DNA from: Terebella lapidaria
Lineage: Eukaryota > Annelida > Polychaeta > Terebellida > Terebellidae
Reading direction: 5' to 3'
DNA length: 64,000 nt
Assembly: GCA_949152475.1 (NCBI GenBank)
Contig: OX424556.1
Span: 12,148,664 to 12,212,663, forward strand
The notes under the pieces are model-generated. The model had not been told where the DNA came from and did not search any database. It saw only the letters and a list, made by a program, of their open reading frames with translations. The number at the start of each line of letters is the position of its first letter. Within the stretch, counting starts at the first letter, position 1. This document shows, one piece after another, positions 36,960-47,417 of this stretch. The position numbers and the translations under genes were made by a program.

Positions 36960-37240
36960 CACACATCAACGTCGTCTTTTGTAGCACTCCTCGATAGCAG
37001 AGAGTTGGTAGACACGTGGTAACCGGAAAACAACTCGTAGTCCTGGGGCGAAGCACTCCTCGGCAACAGGGGTGTAGCTGACACGTGGCTACCGGGTACA
37101 CCACACGTGGTCCTGGGGCGAAGCACTCCTAGGCTGCAGGGGCATAGCTGGCACGTGGCTAGTCTAGCCACACCACGGGCGAGGTCAGGCGTGGATAGAC
37201 GCAAGGTTCCCGTGAAGCTCACACATGTAGGCCTCAATGT
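36960..37240. repeat. 70-bp minisatellite in the gypsy leader
   Basis: TCCTGGGGCGAAGCACTCCT occurs at 37041 and 37111. Each is followed by a GGCA/GCTGCAGGGG block and an ACACGTGGCTA/GCACGTGGCTA block. A more diverged unit lies at about 36980-37040. It is GC-rich compared with its surroundings. Confidence 0.75.
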
Positions 37241-37506
37241 TGTTTCACGCTGCTAGCCTAACATGGCGTCGCAGTCAACGGGTGATGACAACGTGACGAT
37301 CAACACCGGCGGAGTAACCCAGGAACGAACACTGGTTGCCACCTTGGACACAGGTGGAAGTCTCTTGTAGTAATTAAGAGTCATTCTCTATAGTGCAGTC
37401 CACACTGGGCACAGAACACTCACAGAGTGCACAACAGTACAGTTAGTGACCCAGATGAAGTAACTCATGCATGTGGCGTAGATTCCAAGCAGAGCCTCCA
37501 TTTGTA

Positions 37507-38176
37507 ACGGGATGGTGTTCTTGAATAATTGGTGGGTATTTTCAAGCCCGTGTGTGTATGGGTCGACTACAGAGTTCCCTCCAGAACGGATAAGCCTCTT
37601 TGAGTAAAATGGTTTATTCCGGCTGGTTGTTTACAGTTCTGGTCAACTGGTGTGCATGAGAACATCGCTGTGCATGAATGATATTTTCAAAGAGGGTGTG
37701 AAATGCAAGTTGTGTCTTTATTGGAAGAACAATTTGCAATAGTCGGGTTACCCCATACTTGTATAGAGAATTATTCGGAATTGCAATTATTCTAGAAACG
37801 TATCGGTGGATAAAAGCAATGATCACCACATGAAATTCTTGATTAAAGACTGATGGCTTCCCAGAGAAGCACGTGATGAATATAAATTGGGAATTTAGTG
37901 GGAAAATTGTCCAGGGAATTACTGACAACTTCATGAAGTGGTCAAAATCCGACGTGAGGGTTGAATTCTGCAACGAATCCGATGTTTATACCAAACAAGT
38001 ACTGGATATTATATACTATACCTTATTACCTATTATTTATTAAAGATAATAGGGTCTGAATGGCTGTCCAAGAGTCTCATGATTCACAAACCGTAGTCAT
38101 ACAACCGATTATCTAATCTTCTAGTAAATAATGAAATCTCGAAGATTTGTAGTAAACTAGTAACTTGAAGATTTGT
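37507..38176. other. No gene seen; possible remnant of the gypsy 5' long terminal repeat
   Basis: The stretch begins TGTAACGGGATGG on the plus strand, compatible with an LTR boundary read on the minus strand, but no partner copy is found at the other end of the element. No coding motif was recognised. Confidence 0.3.
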
Positions 38177-38470
38177 GGGGGCAGGTAACACAGTCAGTTA
38201 AGGCGCTCACCTCGTGACTCTTAGGTTGCTGGTTCGAGCCACAGCACTGGTGCTGTTGTGCTGGCTGTCTAACACCCTTCGGAAGGGTGTGTACCACAGT
38301 GGTTCACTCAGTTGTAAAATTAAGTACCAGATTGTTGAGAAAATGTACGTGTGTCCTAGTCACTTTACGCCAGCAATGGAAGCAAAAAGTCACCCGGGTA
38401 AACGGTTGCGTGCCTACTGTATTGCATGCTAAGCAAAGTCCCGGATATACACGCACTCAAAACACAAGGT
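38177..38470 (+). mobile_element. tRNA-derived SINE
   Basis: The 5' part is tRNA-like. It starts GGGGGCAGG, has an A-box-like TAACACAGTCAGTTAAGG at about 38186-38203, and a B box GGTTCGAGCC at 38231-38240, spaced as in tRNA genes. After it come a perfect hairpin ACACCCTTCGGAAGGGTGT (38272-38290) and a body of about 180 bp. SINEs are transcribed by RNA polymerase III from these boxes and copied by LINE machinery. The 3' end is uncertain; no partner LINE tail was identified. Confidence 0.65.
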
Positions 38471-39079
38471 AAGAAAGAATCGTAGTTGATTGTCTAGTTG
38501 GGTTTCGCCCACTAGAGTCTATTTAGAATGAATCAAACACACAAGTACCTGGATTCGATGTCAAGCTCACTAACTATCAAGCAGTTTGGGGTTCTTTCAC
38601 TGCTAACATTGTGTAATTTGGTACCGAGTGTACATGTATCCCTATTATCGCCCCATTCGAATGTTACAGTCCCTCACTCTCGTCCAAATTCCTAGTATAT
38701 TAACCAGTATCAGCACAATTCGATCAACAAATAAGCAATGCTTCAGTGTATAAGGAAATTTTCAGGCAAAACTTTGGATTTGTTGTAGGACGTTCACAAG
38801 AAAATCTCTACGGCGGCGGCGGCGGCGGCGCGACGGAGACAAATTAATAGCATTAATTTAGAACGAGGAGTAACATGCTATACATGCGATGCGGCCCTTT
38901 TCCATGCTCAATTTTGTGATACTTTCACAACTTATTTGACAGATGGCGGCACTATGCAGGATAGAACAAATATATTTTCCGAAAATAGACAAGTTCTCCG
39001 AAAATACTGTGAAACTATTCATTCTGAAGTGGTATAAATCAAATGGATGTTTGAAAAATCCACATCTTTGTTGGAATAC
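38471..39079. other. No gene seen; (CGG)n tract at 38811-38832
   Basis: The only clear structure is a CGG run of about seven units, next to CGTTCACAAGAAAATCTCTACGG in pieces (GTTCACAAGAAAATCTCT resembles part of family B near 48250). Confidence 0.5.
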
Positions 39080-39290
39080 ATTTCTATTATTGGTATCTCA
39101 GTGGTGCAACATCATTAATATACCTGGTTTCATACTTCTATGAATCAAATTTCACACAACATCTGCCGCGAGGACAATATCAATTCTATTGGTATTTCAA
39201 TGGGTGGATCTGTGCACCAACATTGATAGTCGTGGTTTTATACTATGAATCAGATTGCATCCAACACCTGCTGCGAGGATATAAATATAT
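39080..39290. repeat. Two-copy tandem repeat, period about 105 bp
   Basis: TTCTATT(ATT)GGTATCTC at about 39080 recurs as TTCTATTGGTATTTC at about 39184. Both copies end with CAACA(T/C)CTGC(C/T)GCGAGGA. Confidence 0.7.
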
Positions 39291-39527
39291 TGATTCTAAG
39301 AGGGTGATCTAAGAAACAAACAAGGGATTTTAATTTACACGTATTTGGATAACATATATCCTAGAAAATGTGAAATTAAGTATAGGATAAGGCCCTAGCC
39401 TGAGTATTTATCGCTAATACGTATCTGTGATAGATGCATGATTTTTGTGACAGATGCGAAGATGGCCGTATTTGTGATAGAAGCGAAGACATGGGCCTTA
39501 TTTGACATAATGTATAATTCCCCCAAC

Positions 39528-39652
39528 GGCCCAAGTATCATATACTGCGCCTTCCTCTATATTCAATTAGGATTAAAAAGGTGCGAGACGGATTAAATGG
39601 TATGTTTTCAGTGGACGAGTAGTATTAAGGAGCAGTGTACGGTACTTGGGCC
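39528..39652. mobile_element. 125-bp hAT-type MITE, copy 1
   Basis: The ends are GGCCCAAGTATCATATACTG and CGGTACTTGGGCC. The interior is nearly the same as the copy at 39956, including ATATTCAAT(T/A)AGGATTAAA and GTGGACGAGTAGTATTA. The flanking 8-mers do not match. Confidence 0.85.
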
Positions 39653-39955
39653 CCATAAAAACGATATCACACCGAGCACTAAATATCTGCCCAGTTTGTT
39701 TATACGAGTCATACAGCAACTCAGTGCTTCACATGTGAACGGATATGCATAAACCAATAGGTCATGTCATGTATCACCATTTACATATTTGGTATCCTGG
39801 CTATGAGAGCCGAATGTATTCTGATCACTAGTACCGTGACACTCTTGGTTAAAGCTCTGGTTGTATACTGTGCCTATACATGACAGATTTAACGTATTTG
39901 CATACATTCCTCGTTGAGTGGAGGACATAATCTGATAAATTTTCTTCCATTCTCT

Positions 39956-40080
39956 GGCCCAAGTATCATATCCTGCGCCTTCCTCTATATTCAATAAGGA
40001 TTAAAAAGGTGCGAGACGGATTAAATGGTATGTTTTCAGTGGACGAGTAGTATTAGGGAGCAGTGTACGGTACTTGGGCC
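39956..40080. mobile_element. 125-bp hAT-type MITE, copy 2, with perfect 8-bp target duplication
   Basis: The ends are GGCCCAAGTATCATATCCTG and CGGTACTTGGGCC. It is flanked on both sides by CATTCTCT (39948-39955 and 40081-40088). An 8-bp target duplication is the mark of hAT-superfamily transposases. Confidence 0.92.
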
Positions 40081-40287
40081 CATTCTCTGATCGTAGATAA
40101 TGAAAGTCATTCCAATGGGACAATCATGTTTTCAATACGATCATCCAGTTCAACATGTTTCTAGACTATTTTTCATTTTCGTGTGCTGCCACCTGTCGGC
40201 AAATGTTGGTGGCGTTCAATCCACAATAAGAACACCACCAACATAGCATGACCTAGTATCTACATAGTCCGGCACAGCGTACAGTTT

Positions 40288-40590
40288 GTAAGTAAGTAAG
40301 TAAGTAATTTATTTTTCCCGGGGACCCGGGGCAGACGAGAATAGGTCCACTCCCTCCCAGGAGATCGTAGAAGGCAGTCAGTAGCTTGACCTCGCGGTGC
40401 AGCCGTCATCCTAACCCAGGGGTCATCAGGCTTAGCAACCCTGCTGAATACTTAGCTACCAGGTCCAATCAGCTCGGTTGGTAGTACCTGGTTCTACGGG
40501 CTCCCCCACCCAGGGCTTTGGGTCTTTTGAAGTCTCCTCCATTTCCAGGTCCATACTGCCACTGTATGGTGTACCCTGGATCTAAGTGGC
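40288..40590 (-). mobile_element. 5'-truncated non-LTR element tail with (TTAC)n end
   Basis: On the minus strand the stretch ends CCCGGGAAAAATAAATTAC followed by four to five TTAC repeats (plus-strand GTAAGTAAG at 40288). That is a typical LINE or SINE 3' end with a short microsatellite tail. It is GC-rich compared with its flanks. No coding part remains, and the 5' limit is approximate. Confidence 0.55.
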
Positions 40591-40752
40591 TCCCCATGTG
40601 GGATCTGAAGACACATGTTCATTTCATCAATTCACTAACACCCAATACCAATTCGTCACCAGTAGGCAAATATGTGAGCCCAAACTAACTAGATACCACA
40701 AATGGGTTGCTGAGATAGGATCGTGTCAAACCCTCTTGTTCTATTATTTCAG

Positions 40753-41097
40753 GCCGTCTATGCTTCGTCTCTTGAGACGATGAGAAAGAAGGACCCACGC
40801 TACACATGTCCTGTATGCAGTAAACAGTTATCGGACACCAGCGCACAGAAACGCCATGTGGCATACCACGAGGGTGTATTCCGACATAGCTGTGAATATT
40901 GTGAAAAAGGATTTATGGACAAGACCGCTCTGAACAGTCATGTCAACGTGCGCCACATGTCTGACAGAGAGTACTGTTGTCACCTATGTAGCAAGAAATA
41001 TGCATACAAGCAATCTCTGAAGCAGCATTTGGCTGGAGTACATCAAACGTTATTTTTCAATTCAATTTTTCAAAAAGGTATTTTTCAATTTCCATGA
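40753..41097 (+). CDS. C2H2 zinc-finger protein, terminal exon
   Basis: An acceptor, TTCTATTATTTCAG at 40739-40752, precedes an open frame that ends at a stop at 41095-41097, so upstream exons should exist (none recognised in the window). Three consecutive C2H2 fingers are visible: YTCPVCSKQL with HVAYH, HSCEYCEKGF with HVNVRH, and YCCHLCSKKY with HLAGVH, each with the usual Cys-X2-Cys and His-X3/4-His spacing. The linkers are not all of the canonical TGEKP form. Such fingers bind DNA, so a nuclear transcription-factor role is likely. Codon usage and spacing look intact. The tail after the last finger is short and has a possible alternative donor, AAAG|GTATTT, near 41078. Confidence 0.8.
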   Translation, partial: AVYASSLETMRKKDPRYTCPVCSKQLSDTSAQKRHVAYHEGVFRHSCEYCEKGFMDKTALNSHVNVRHMSDREYCCHLCSKKYAYKQSLKQHLAGVHQTLFFNSIFQKGIFQFP

Positions 41098-41116
41098 AAA
41101 AAGCAACCACATTTTA

Positions 41117-41122
41117 AATAAA
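41117..41122 (+). terminator. Polyadenylation signal AATAAA after the zinc-finger exon
   Basis: It lies 20 bp after the stop codon, which supports this being the last exon. The 3' UTR would be very short. Confidence 0.5.
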
Positions 41123-41129
41123 AAACAAG

Positions 41130-41689
41130 TGAAAAGTACATATAGAAGAACAGGATGGAAAATGAAGGACCAACATAGCGTGATCACTGTCTTCCTTTTG
41201 GCCCTTGAAACATTTAGTGAATAATAAAACAAAAAGCAGCAACCAGAATAAAGAAAAAAACAAATTCACAAGCAATACCAGCACGAACAGAATACCCGAG
41301 CGACCACCGAGGATGATAAAAATAAAAACAAAAAACATACTTACTTTGTGATGTCATCCGGATTAAATTTCGACAATGAAAACGACTCAAGTGAACAAAC
41401 ATGTGTAGTTTTTGGCATACACTGTTTGTACACTCGCAGTCGTGGGCAGGTTCCACAGTAGGGCCAGGGACAGTATTATAATACGGCCCTCTCTGGGAGG
41501 GCCGTATTGAAAATATGGCCCTGGTGCGAACAAAAGAGTTATACATTTTGGATACCACAGACTCCTATTCAGATGTAATGTTGGAGATTGGTGGAAATTC
41601 CAACCTGTCAACTGGATAAAATGGCAAAACTGTGATGGTATCGATTTTTCCATATTTAAGTTCCCTTCTTTGAGCAGCAACATTCCTAT
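41130..41689. other. No gene seen; contains a strong hairpin
   Basis: The hairpin at 41480-41508 has a perfect 12-bp stem: AATACGGCCCTC, loop TCTGG, GAGGGCCGTATT. Nothing else was recognised. Confidence 0.55.
41480..41508. repeat. Hairpin, 12-bp perfect stem
   Basis: AATACGGCCCTC pairs with GAGGGCCGTATT around a 5-base loop. It may be the remains of a foldback element; no flanking duplication was seen. Confidence 0.7.
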
Positions 41690-41935
41690 GTCGACTGCAT
41701 ATGGTGTGTTTGTCTCACAACTTACAGGCTATTCCAGAGTTGGTTGCAGGTATGAGGACTTTGTTCACCAATTCTCAGCTAGTCTCTGAACTGCTGTGAA
41801 GGAAAAGTTTTACCAGGACTATAAGCTGCGTTCAAGGAATTATATTGACGTCATAACGATCTCGTTGATAAACACACCAGATCTGTGACAAGAATGTAAC
41901 AAGACCTGTTTGCACGAATTGCCTATTACAATAAT
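41690..41935 (+). mobile_element. 3' end of a reverse-transcriptase retroelement, diverged copy 2
   Basis: The plus strand reads STAYGVFVSQLTGYSRVGCR and YEDFVHQFSASL, then with a frame change a diverged version of the KFYGRHHDLVDKY segment (about 41830-41880). It therefore reaches further upstream in the ORF than the copies at 28483 and 44165. Decayed. Confidence 0.55.
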
Positions 41936-42320
41936 TTACTTGTGTCAGTCTTTTCTTCAAATGCCAACATGAATAATGGACCCCGATAAGCTCTCGATGA
42001 CTTGCATCTGCAATTTACTTGTTTGATTCACAGTAGCGAGAATAACATCGACACACTCGCTGTTTCGCATGCAATTTGCATTTCTGTTGTCTGTTTCATT
42101 TTCTACCCTGTGTGGACTGTGGATAAAACAATGAAATGAATGCGCATATTGAAAGTCTTTGATATTGTACAAAGAGTTAACTTGATCAAATCATGTGATC
42201 AGCAGTGCGTGAGAACACTTGAGTATCTACTACAGTGACCCAGTCTGTACTACAGTCAAATCATTACATATTATATTATTAATACGAATATCTGTGAAAT
42301 AACGATATAATGAAAACAGA
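41936..42320. other. No gene seen
   Basis: Spacer of about 385 bp without recognisable structure. Confidence 0.5.
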
Positions 42321-44142
42321 TAGCCCACGGGCTAAGAAAGGTTACCGGACAATATACATTTTTAGATATTAACCTTTTGTCCCATGACCTTGAAGATGAG
42401 GTCACTAGTCAATTCAAGGTCACGAGTATATTCAGCATATATCATTTCTAGTATGTCCACATTTGATTCCTAAGCTGTGAAGGCCATAATAAGTGAGATA
42501 TTAGCCATTTTGTGATCAGACCTTGAAAATGAGGTCAAGGGTCAAATTCAAGGTCATGAGGATATTTAGCATATATTTTTTACTAAACTCAAGTTCAACA
42601 CAAAACCTCAAATGATTTTGGCCATAACTCCGTTTAGAATGGTCGGATCAATTTGAAATTTTATACGTTTCCATTTGGCACAAAACCATATTTCTTCTCC
42701 GAATTTCAGACTTCTATCTTGAAAACTGAAAAGTTGGCAATCTACCTCAATGTTAAATGTTGGACCCAAATTGGATCACGGGAATTCAAGCAAATTTGAG
42801 GATTTCATGATCTTCATTGCACTAAGAAATGTAATATGAGGAAAATGAATGGGCATGTCATACACTCATTCAACAGGTGGCAGCATTGTACTAATAATGA
42901 CGTAAATGATGGCGGTTAAATTGCGTTAATATTGGTAACGCCAGAAAAACAGAATAGTGACGTCATTTTACCCCCAAAACAGTGCTGCCGGCTGGCGATT
43001 GCAGCTATGTACTAAACATGCCCCATTGGAGGAATCAAACTAATTTTTCTAATAAAATATCATTTTTGCAAAGTACTGTGCAATTCGAACATCGAACAAT
43101 ATGCCAATTTCTGTTCAGACTCGCAATTTAAAGATAGATAACTTAAATTTAGTGGAAAAATACGGTTTTATGCCAAATGGAAACAAACAAAATTTCAAAT
43201 TGATCCGACCTTCCTAAAAAAAAGTTATAGTAAAAAATCATATGAGGTTTGGTGTTGAACTGGACTTTATATGTTCGCAATTGATTCCTAAGCTGTAAAC
43301 TCGATAATTAGCAAGATATTAGCCATTTTGTGCTCGGACCTTGTAAAAAAGGTCGTAGGTCAAGTTCAAGACAATATTCATCATATATCATTTCCTATAC
43401 GTTCACAATTGATTATCAAGCTGTAAAATCGATAATAAGCGGGTATCAGACATTTTTGCTCTGACCTCGAAAATGAGGTCAAAGTTCAAATTCAAGGTCA
43501 TAACAATATTCAGTATATATCATTTCCTATATGTCCACAATTAATTCCTAAGCTGTAAAGTAGAAGATAAGCGAGATACATGTGTTAGCCAATTTTGTGC
43601 TGTGACCTCGAAAATACGATCAAATGTCAAGTTCAAGGTCATGATAATATTCGGCATATATCATTTCCTATATGTCCACAATTAATTCCTAAACTCTAAT
43701 CTCAATAGTAAGTGAGATATTAGGAATAATGTGTAACATTATAAAACATAGGAGAATTTAACATGGGGAAGTGCCATTTGGAACCGACGAAAAAATGAAA
43801 ACGGCCACTACACAGAGACCGTCAATTCAAGTGCAACGAAACTTATACACATAAAAGAGGTACATGAGGGGAAATTTTTTAAAACAAAACTCTTAAAACT
43901 GTCTGAACAGTTTTTGAGAAAATGGCCGCTGAAGTCAGAAATTGTCCGCTTTACATAAAAAATGGCTGCCATTCCGGAAAAAAATGCGAAGATTAAAAAA
44001 AAATAGTCCCAGTCCCCTCTTGAAATACCTTTAGGTATTTTTGTGCAAAATCTCAGAAAGATCCGATTGTAAACTTTAAAGATGAAAATGTGGACGGACG
44101 GCGCCGACGGACGCAAAGCCATGCCAATAGGTTATCGGACCA
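42321..44142 (-). mobile_element. Helitron-like element, second copy, interrupted by a foldback element
   Basis: It has the same ends as 6424-9001: hairpin AGCCCACGGGCT (42322-42333; the loop and stem changes keep pairing) then TAAGAAAGGTTACCGGAC, and at the far end GCCATGCCAATAGG then TTATCGGACCA (ends 44142). The interior has four or five diverged units of the AGGTCA-rich ~134-bp repeat and a 670-bp insertion at 42592-43261. Read on the minus strand the hairpin is at the 3' end, but the CTRR terminus is less clear here. Confidence 0.6.
42592..43261. mobile_element. 670-bp foldback MITE inserted in the Helitron-like element
   Basis: The left end, AGTTCAACACAAAACCTCA, and about 100 further bases are the inverse complement of the right end, TGAGGTTTGGTGTTGAACT, with scattered mismatches. 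Landmarks are GGTCGGATCAATTTGAAATT on the left and AATTTCAAATTGATCCGACC on the right. The sequence on both sides belongs to the interrupted ~134-bp repeat, which proves insertion. No coding capacity. Confidence 0.85.
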
Positions 44143-44164
44143 TATTATGGCATAATAACCATTA

Positions 44165-44540
44165 TATCGAAGTGCCCAGCTAGTCTCTAAACTGCTGCGA
44201 CAAGGATATGTTTTACCAAGACTTATAGCTGCGTTTAAGAAATTCTATGGACGTCATCATGATCTGGTTGATAAATACAGCAAATCCATGTCTGCCATGC
44301 AACTAGATCTATTTTCATGTTAATTTTGGGGAATTCATGACGGGTGCCACTAGTGGGGCAGGAAATGCTCACTCTTTCCGGAACACCTGATTTCACCTTC
44401 TAATGGCCATTTTTGGGGGTTCATGAGTTTCCCTGTCATTTTTGTTCTCTCTCACTTCGTATGCCTGATATGACTTTCTGTCCCCGGACTATGAGATTGG
44501 ATAACGGACCCTGTTTTGTTTGCTCGGAATACTTAATACT
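44165..44540 (+). mobile_element. 3' end of a reverse-transcriptase retroelement, copy 3
   Basis: The plus strand reads SAQLVSKLLRQGYVLPRLIA, then AAFKKFYGRHHDLVDKYSKS and MSAMQLDLFSC before a stop. It continues into the same 3' tail as at 28483 (GGAATTCATGACGGGTGCC, GGGGCAGGAAATGCTCACTC). The reading is continuous over about 55 codons, so this is the best preserved of the three copies. Confidence 0.6.
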
Positions 44541-45208
44541 AGGTATTGATTCCCCGTCTATATCAATGATCATTGGTAACATTTTGATTATCACTTTGAC
44601 CATTGAAGAACAGGTAATAAAATAGGAACTACTTGACTTCAACTGGAAGTGTGAAAATCTGGTTGGGGTTCACAAGTTCTAAACAGTATACCGACAGAAA
44701 AAAAGCACACGGCACTGCCCCATTTTTAATCGGGTAACATACACTGCTCGATTGATTGCAAACGTTGGTTGCGTTCACTGTTAGTAAGTAACAAGAGGTT
44801 GAAATAAAACTACGAATAATAAAACGTATTTTATACTGATCGTACAGATACCAGAAAAATATGTCTGATATTGGAGGTGATAAATAAACAATATCTGAAC
44901 CAGAAGTTTTCGACTATTGGAGTCATGAACTGGGGCTATATGCTCTAAAATTTTCGTAATACTAATGATTTGTTAGCTTCTCCTTTTGATTTAGCATTGA
45001 TAAATCGATTTAAGGGGAAGGTAAAAATCCGATATGTATTTACACGTATGAATCTTGTCCGAATCGAGCGCCACACCCACGCATCTGATGTCAGCAGTTA
45101 ACTCCACTGTAGCACACTGAAATGTGGGTTCGTATCCTGAATGTGAACGTGAATGTCCTAAATAAATCCTAAATGACACCAGTCATTATAGTACGAAAAT
45201 TTCAAAAA
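44541..45208. other. No gene seen
   Basis: No repeat copy or ORF with recognisable motifs. Confidence 0.5.
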
Positions 45209-45330
45209 ATAATGGTGATCGGGTGAAAATTGCGGCCTGTAGCGCGTTCACGAGAAAATCTCTGCGGACACGGACTACGCGGATCGCAAATCCATAGTAT
45301 CCGCCAAACTTCGTTCGGGGGATACAATAA
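45209..45330 (+). repeat. Dispersed repeat family B
   Basis: GGTGATCGGGTGAAAATTGC, GCGCGTTCACGAGAAAATC and CGAACTTCG-type blocks recur in inverted orientation at 48180-48300 (GCGGCCTGTAGCGCGTTCAC is common to both after inversion). The two copies face each other across about 2.9 kb. Confidence 0.7.
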
Positions 45331-45769
45331 TCAACATCGGTATGTTACTCAGACATGCAGCACCACATCAGACTGTAACGAAGCGAGGAAATTTTCGTGG
45401 TATATTTCATAAGACTGCACACATGAATGTGTTTTATCACTGGATAATATGGCAGTTATGTGGTGTTTCGTTACAATACAGGGGGTGGGGATTATATCAA
45501 ATAGTGTCATAATAGACGTGGAATCAATACCCAGTATTAATGAGCTGTCATGTCAGTTCGTGCCTAGGAAAGTGTATATATTGGATGATTTCTATATCAG
45601 GAATATCGAATAGAAATCTGGGATCACATGTAATAGATTGATACTTACATGGACACATGAATGTGACGCCTGTAATCTTATACTATTGTTGTTTCGATTA
45701 AATCTGAAGTATTTTTGTCAGCTCATGTAACTGGAATCAATTTCTTCAGGCCCTAATAAAGTCATGATC
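45331..45769. other. No gene seen
   Basis: AT-rich spacer without recognisable structure. Confidence 0.45.
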
Positions 45770-45867
45770 TTGTCAAAAAGGCATTTAAAATAAAAAAACC
45801 AAATGGCAATTTTAATAAAAAAAATTGTGGATAAATCTCTCCGGTAACTTTTCTTAGCCTTTGCACT
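45770..45867 (+). mobile_element. Terminal fragment of a Helitron-like element (hairpin end on the right)
   Basis: CCGGTAACTTTTCTTAGCC is the inverse complement of the hairpin-proximal end of 6424-9001. The hairpin itself is decayed (AGCCTTTGCACT). The left limit is a guess. Confidence 0.45.
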
Positions 45868-45884
45868 TATTATTATTATTTTTT

Positions 45885-46568
45885 TGATGAACTAGACAGC
45901 AATTTTATTGATCCTTGCTTGAACAACAAGGTTGAATTTATTATTACGCTGATCAATTTTCCATATTTATATATTTCCATTTTCTGTGATGGAACAACAT
46001 ATATTTTTTGGGGGGAGGGGGGGGGGGGGGTGAACCATTTGGCATTGATAAGCTAAAATGTGTTTATCCGCTTTTGCTTCAGTTTGCTGGTTTCCGCCTA
46101 TGGCGCCAGTAACGATTTTCCTAATAGCCCTTCCGCAGGTATGATTTTACAACGGTGATCATGTTTATCCAATCCGTCTACAAAAACATGTCGACAACAA
46201 GTGCAGCAATTATTGGTTAAAATAGCCCATCGGCAATTACACAATTCACGCAGCCATGGCGACGAGGGGATACATCTGGCACTAACTCCAGCCTAAAACG
46301 TGACATACATGTATCTACAAATGTGTCAGCAGGTAAACAGTATGTATAGTTGGATTAATAACTTTTAGCCACAGAGGCCATTGTACCGTTTTTGCTTGGT
46401 ATTCCAATTGTCATTGTTTCATTATTTGGAATGTTCAATATAGAAACACTTCGGTTTTTGTGACAATAGTTACATGAATACCAAATTAAATATTGTATAT
46501 GACAATGACGGGCATGTAGAATTACAATCCCATACTACCGACCATCTTTCCAACAACCTGTCTTTTAA
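45885..46568 (+). repeat. Family A copy / first copy of a segmental duplication
   Basis: 46086-46568 matches 47418-47913 at about 90% by eye. Shared blocks include GCGCCAGTAACGATTTTCC, ACAACGGTGATCATGTTTAT, CATGTCGACAACAAGTGCAG, GATACATCTGGCACTAACTC and ATGACAATGACGG. At its end this copy contains the start of the sequence that is open as an ORF at 47822, but here it is interrupted. A G-run of about 18 lies at 46014-46031. Confidence 0.8.
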
Positions 46569-47346
46569 GGATTGACTGCGGGTAACAAACCAAACACAGC
46601 AGTTAGCCGCTGTCCCATTCATTTATCATGTAACCATAAAGGTAACAAAATCAGCAAAACTACCCAATCTTTCTTCCCGAAACTTCATTAACAGAGATAT
46701 GTATACCCATGGATGATGAACGGAGACATGGTTCTATAAAAAGTATCACAGGAATTGTACAATTGAGGATTACAGATATCACTTTTACACGCGTCAACGA
46801 ACAAGGCGTGGTTCAGCGTTACAAACAAGCTGTTTTTGGTATGTACGTTTTGTTGTGTGGCCATCCAATAATAGATGCATATACGACTTGAATTTCTGCG
46901 AGAGGAATACAAGATGCAGATTTGGTGCACCCGAGCGCCACTCACCAGTGAGCTTTACTAGCATTACTAGTTGTCCGCAGTAAGAAATAATCCTGCCGTT
47001 GGGCATGTTTTGAGTGTACCTTGTCTTTTGAGAAATAAGTCACAAAATGTCATTTGAAAAGGACAAAATTCGGACAATTAATCATATTTAGTCAAGGACC
47101 AAGTCTCGGTTGGTGATCCTTGATGGTATAGGTCGCCACAGTAAATTCTGGTGCCAAATAGATGTTTGCAAGTTCATGATTTTGTTACCTTTATATTTAC
47201 ATTATAAGTGAACGGAGGACTGGCGCATTCCAGATTCGGGATTTTACATGCAGTCCGTCCTTAATTTAAGCATAAACTCACACACGAGACAATAAGCGCG
47301 TGCAGGAGAGTGATTTGAGCACGCCCGGGCAGGTTGTCAAAAATAT
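46569..47346. other. No gene seen; possible insertion separating two halves of the duplicated unit
   Basis: The segment lies between 46568 (matching about 47910) and 47347-47402 (matching about 47990-48060, TGTAGC(C/T)CATGAGAG(C/T)ACAGTTC). An inverted pair ATAAAGGTAACAAAATCA (about 46634) and TGATTTTGTTACCTTTAT (about 47178) may be the ends of an inserted MITE-like element. Confidence 0.4.
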
Positions 47347-47417
47347 TTATTGATGACATTGTTGTAGCCCATGAGAGCACAGTTCTGCTCGAAATTCGAG
47401 TAATATCATAAGAGAGA

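Larger units (their letters stand above)
30408..37506 (-). mobile_element. Ty3/gypsy LTR retrotransposon fossil (PNMA-like Gag), broken
   Basis: Minus-strand order is leader, Gag, protease, reverse transcriptase, RNase H, integrase, the order of the Ty3/gypsy group. The copy is broken, with roughly ten or more interruptions in coding sequence. A convincing pair of long terminal repeats was not found: the 3' side ends near 30400 without an obvious repeat, and the 5' border near 37507 (a TGTAACGGG end, read on the plus strand) is tentative. A 336-bp MITE is inserted at 36438-36773. Decay plus a nested insertion suggests an old copy. Confidence 0.85.

Noticed and set aside
36862-37237. Cys-rich minus-strand frames with repeated peptide units
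   Set aside because: The periodicity is that of the 70-bp minisatellite in the gypsy leader and appears in more than one frame.
30408-37506. Endogenous retrovirus with envelope
   Set aside because: No envelope-like sequence was seen; part order and Gag type fit a plain Ty3/gypsy element.
38177-38250. Functional tRNA gene
   Set aside because: A- and B-box-like blocks are present but the acceptor stem does not close, and the sequence continues into a SINE body.
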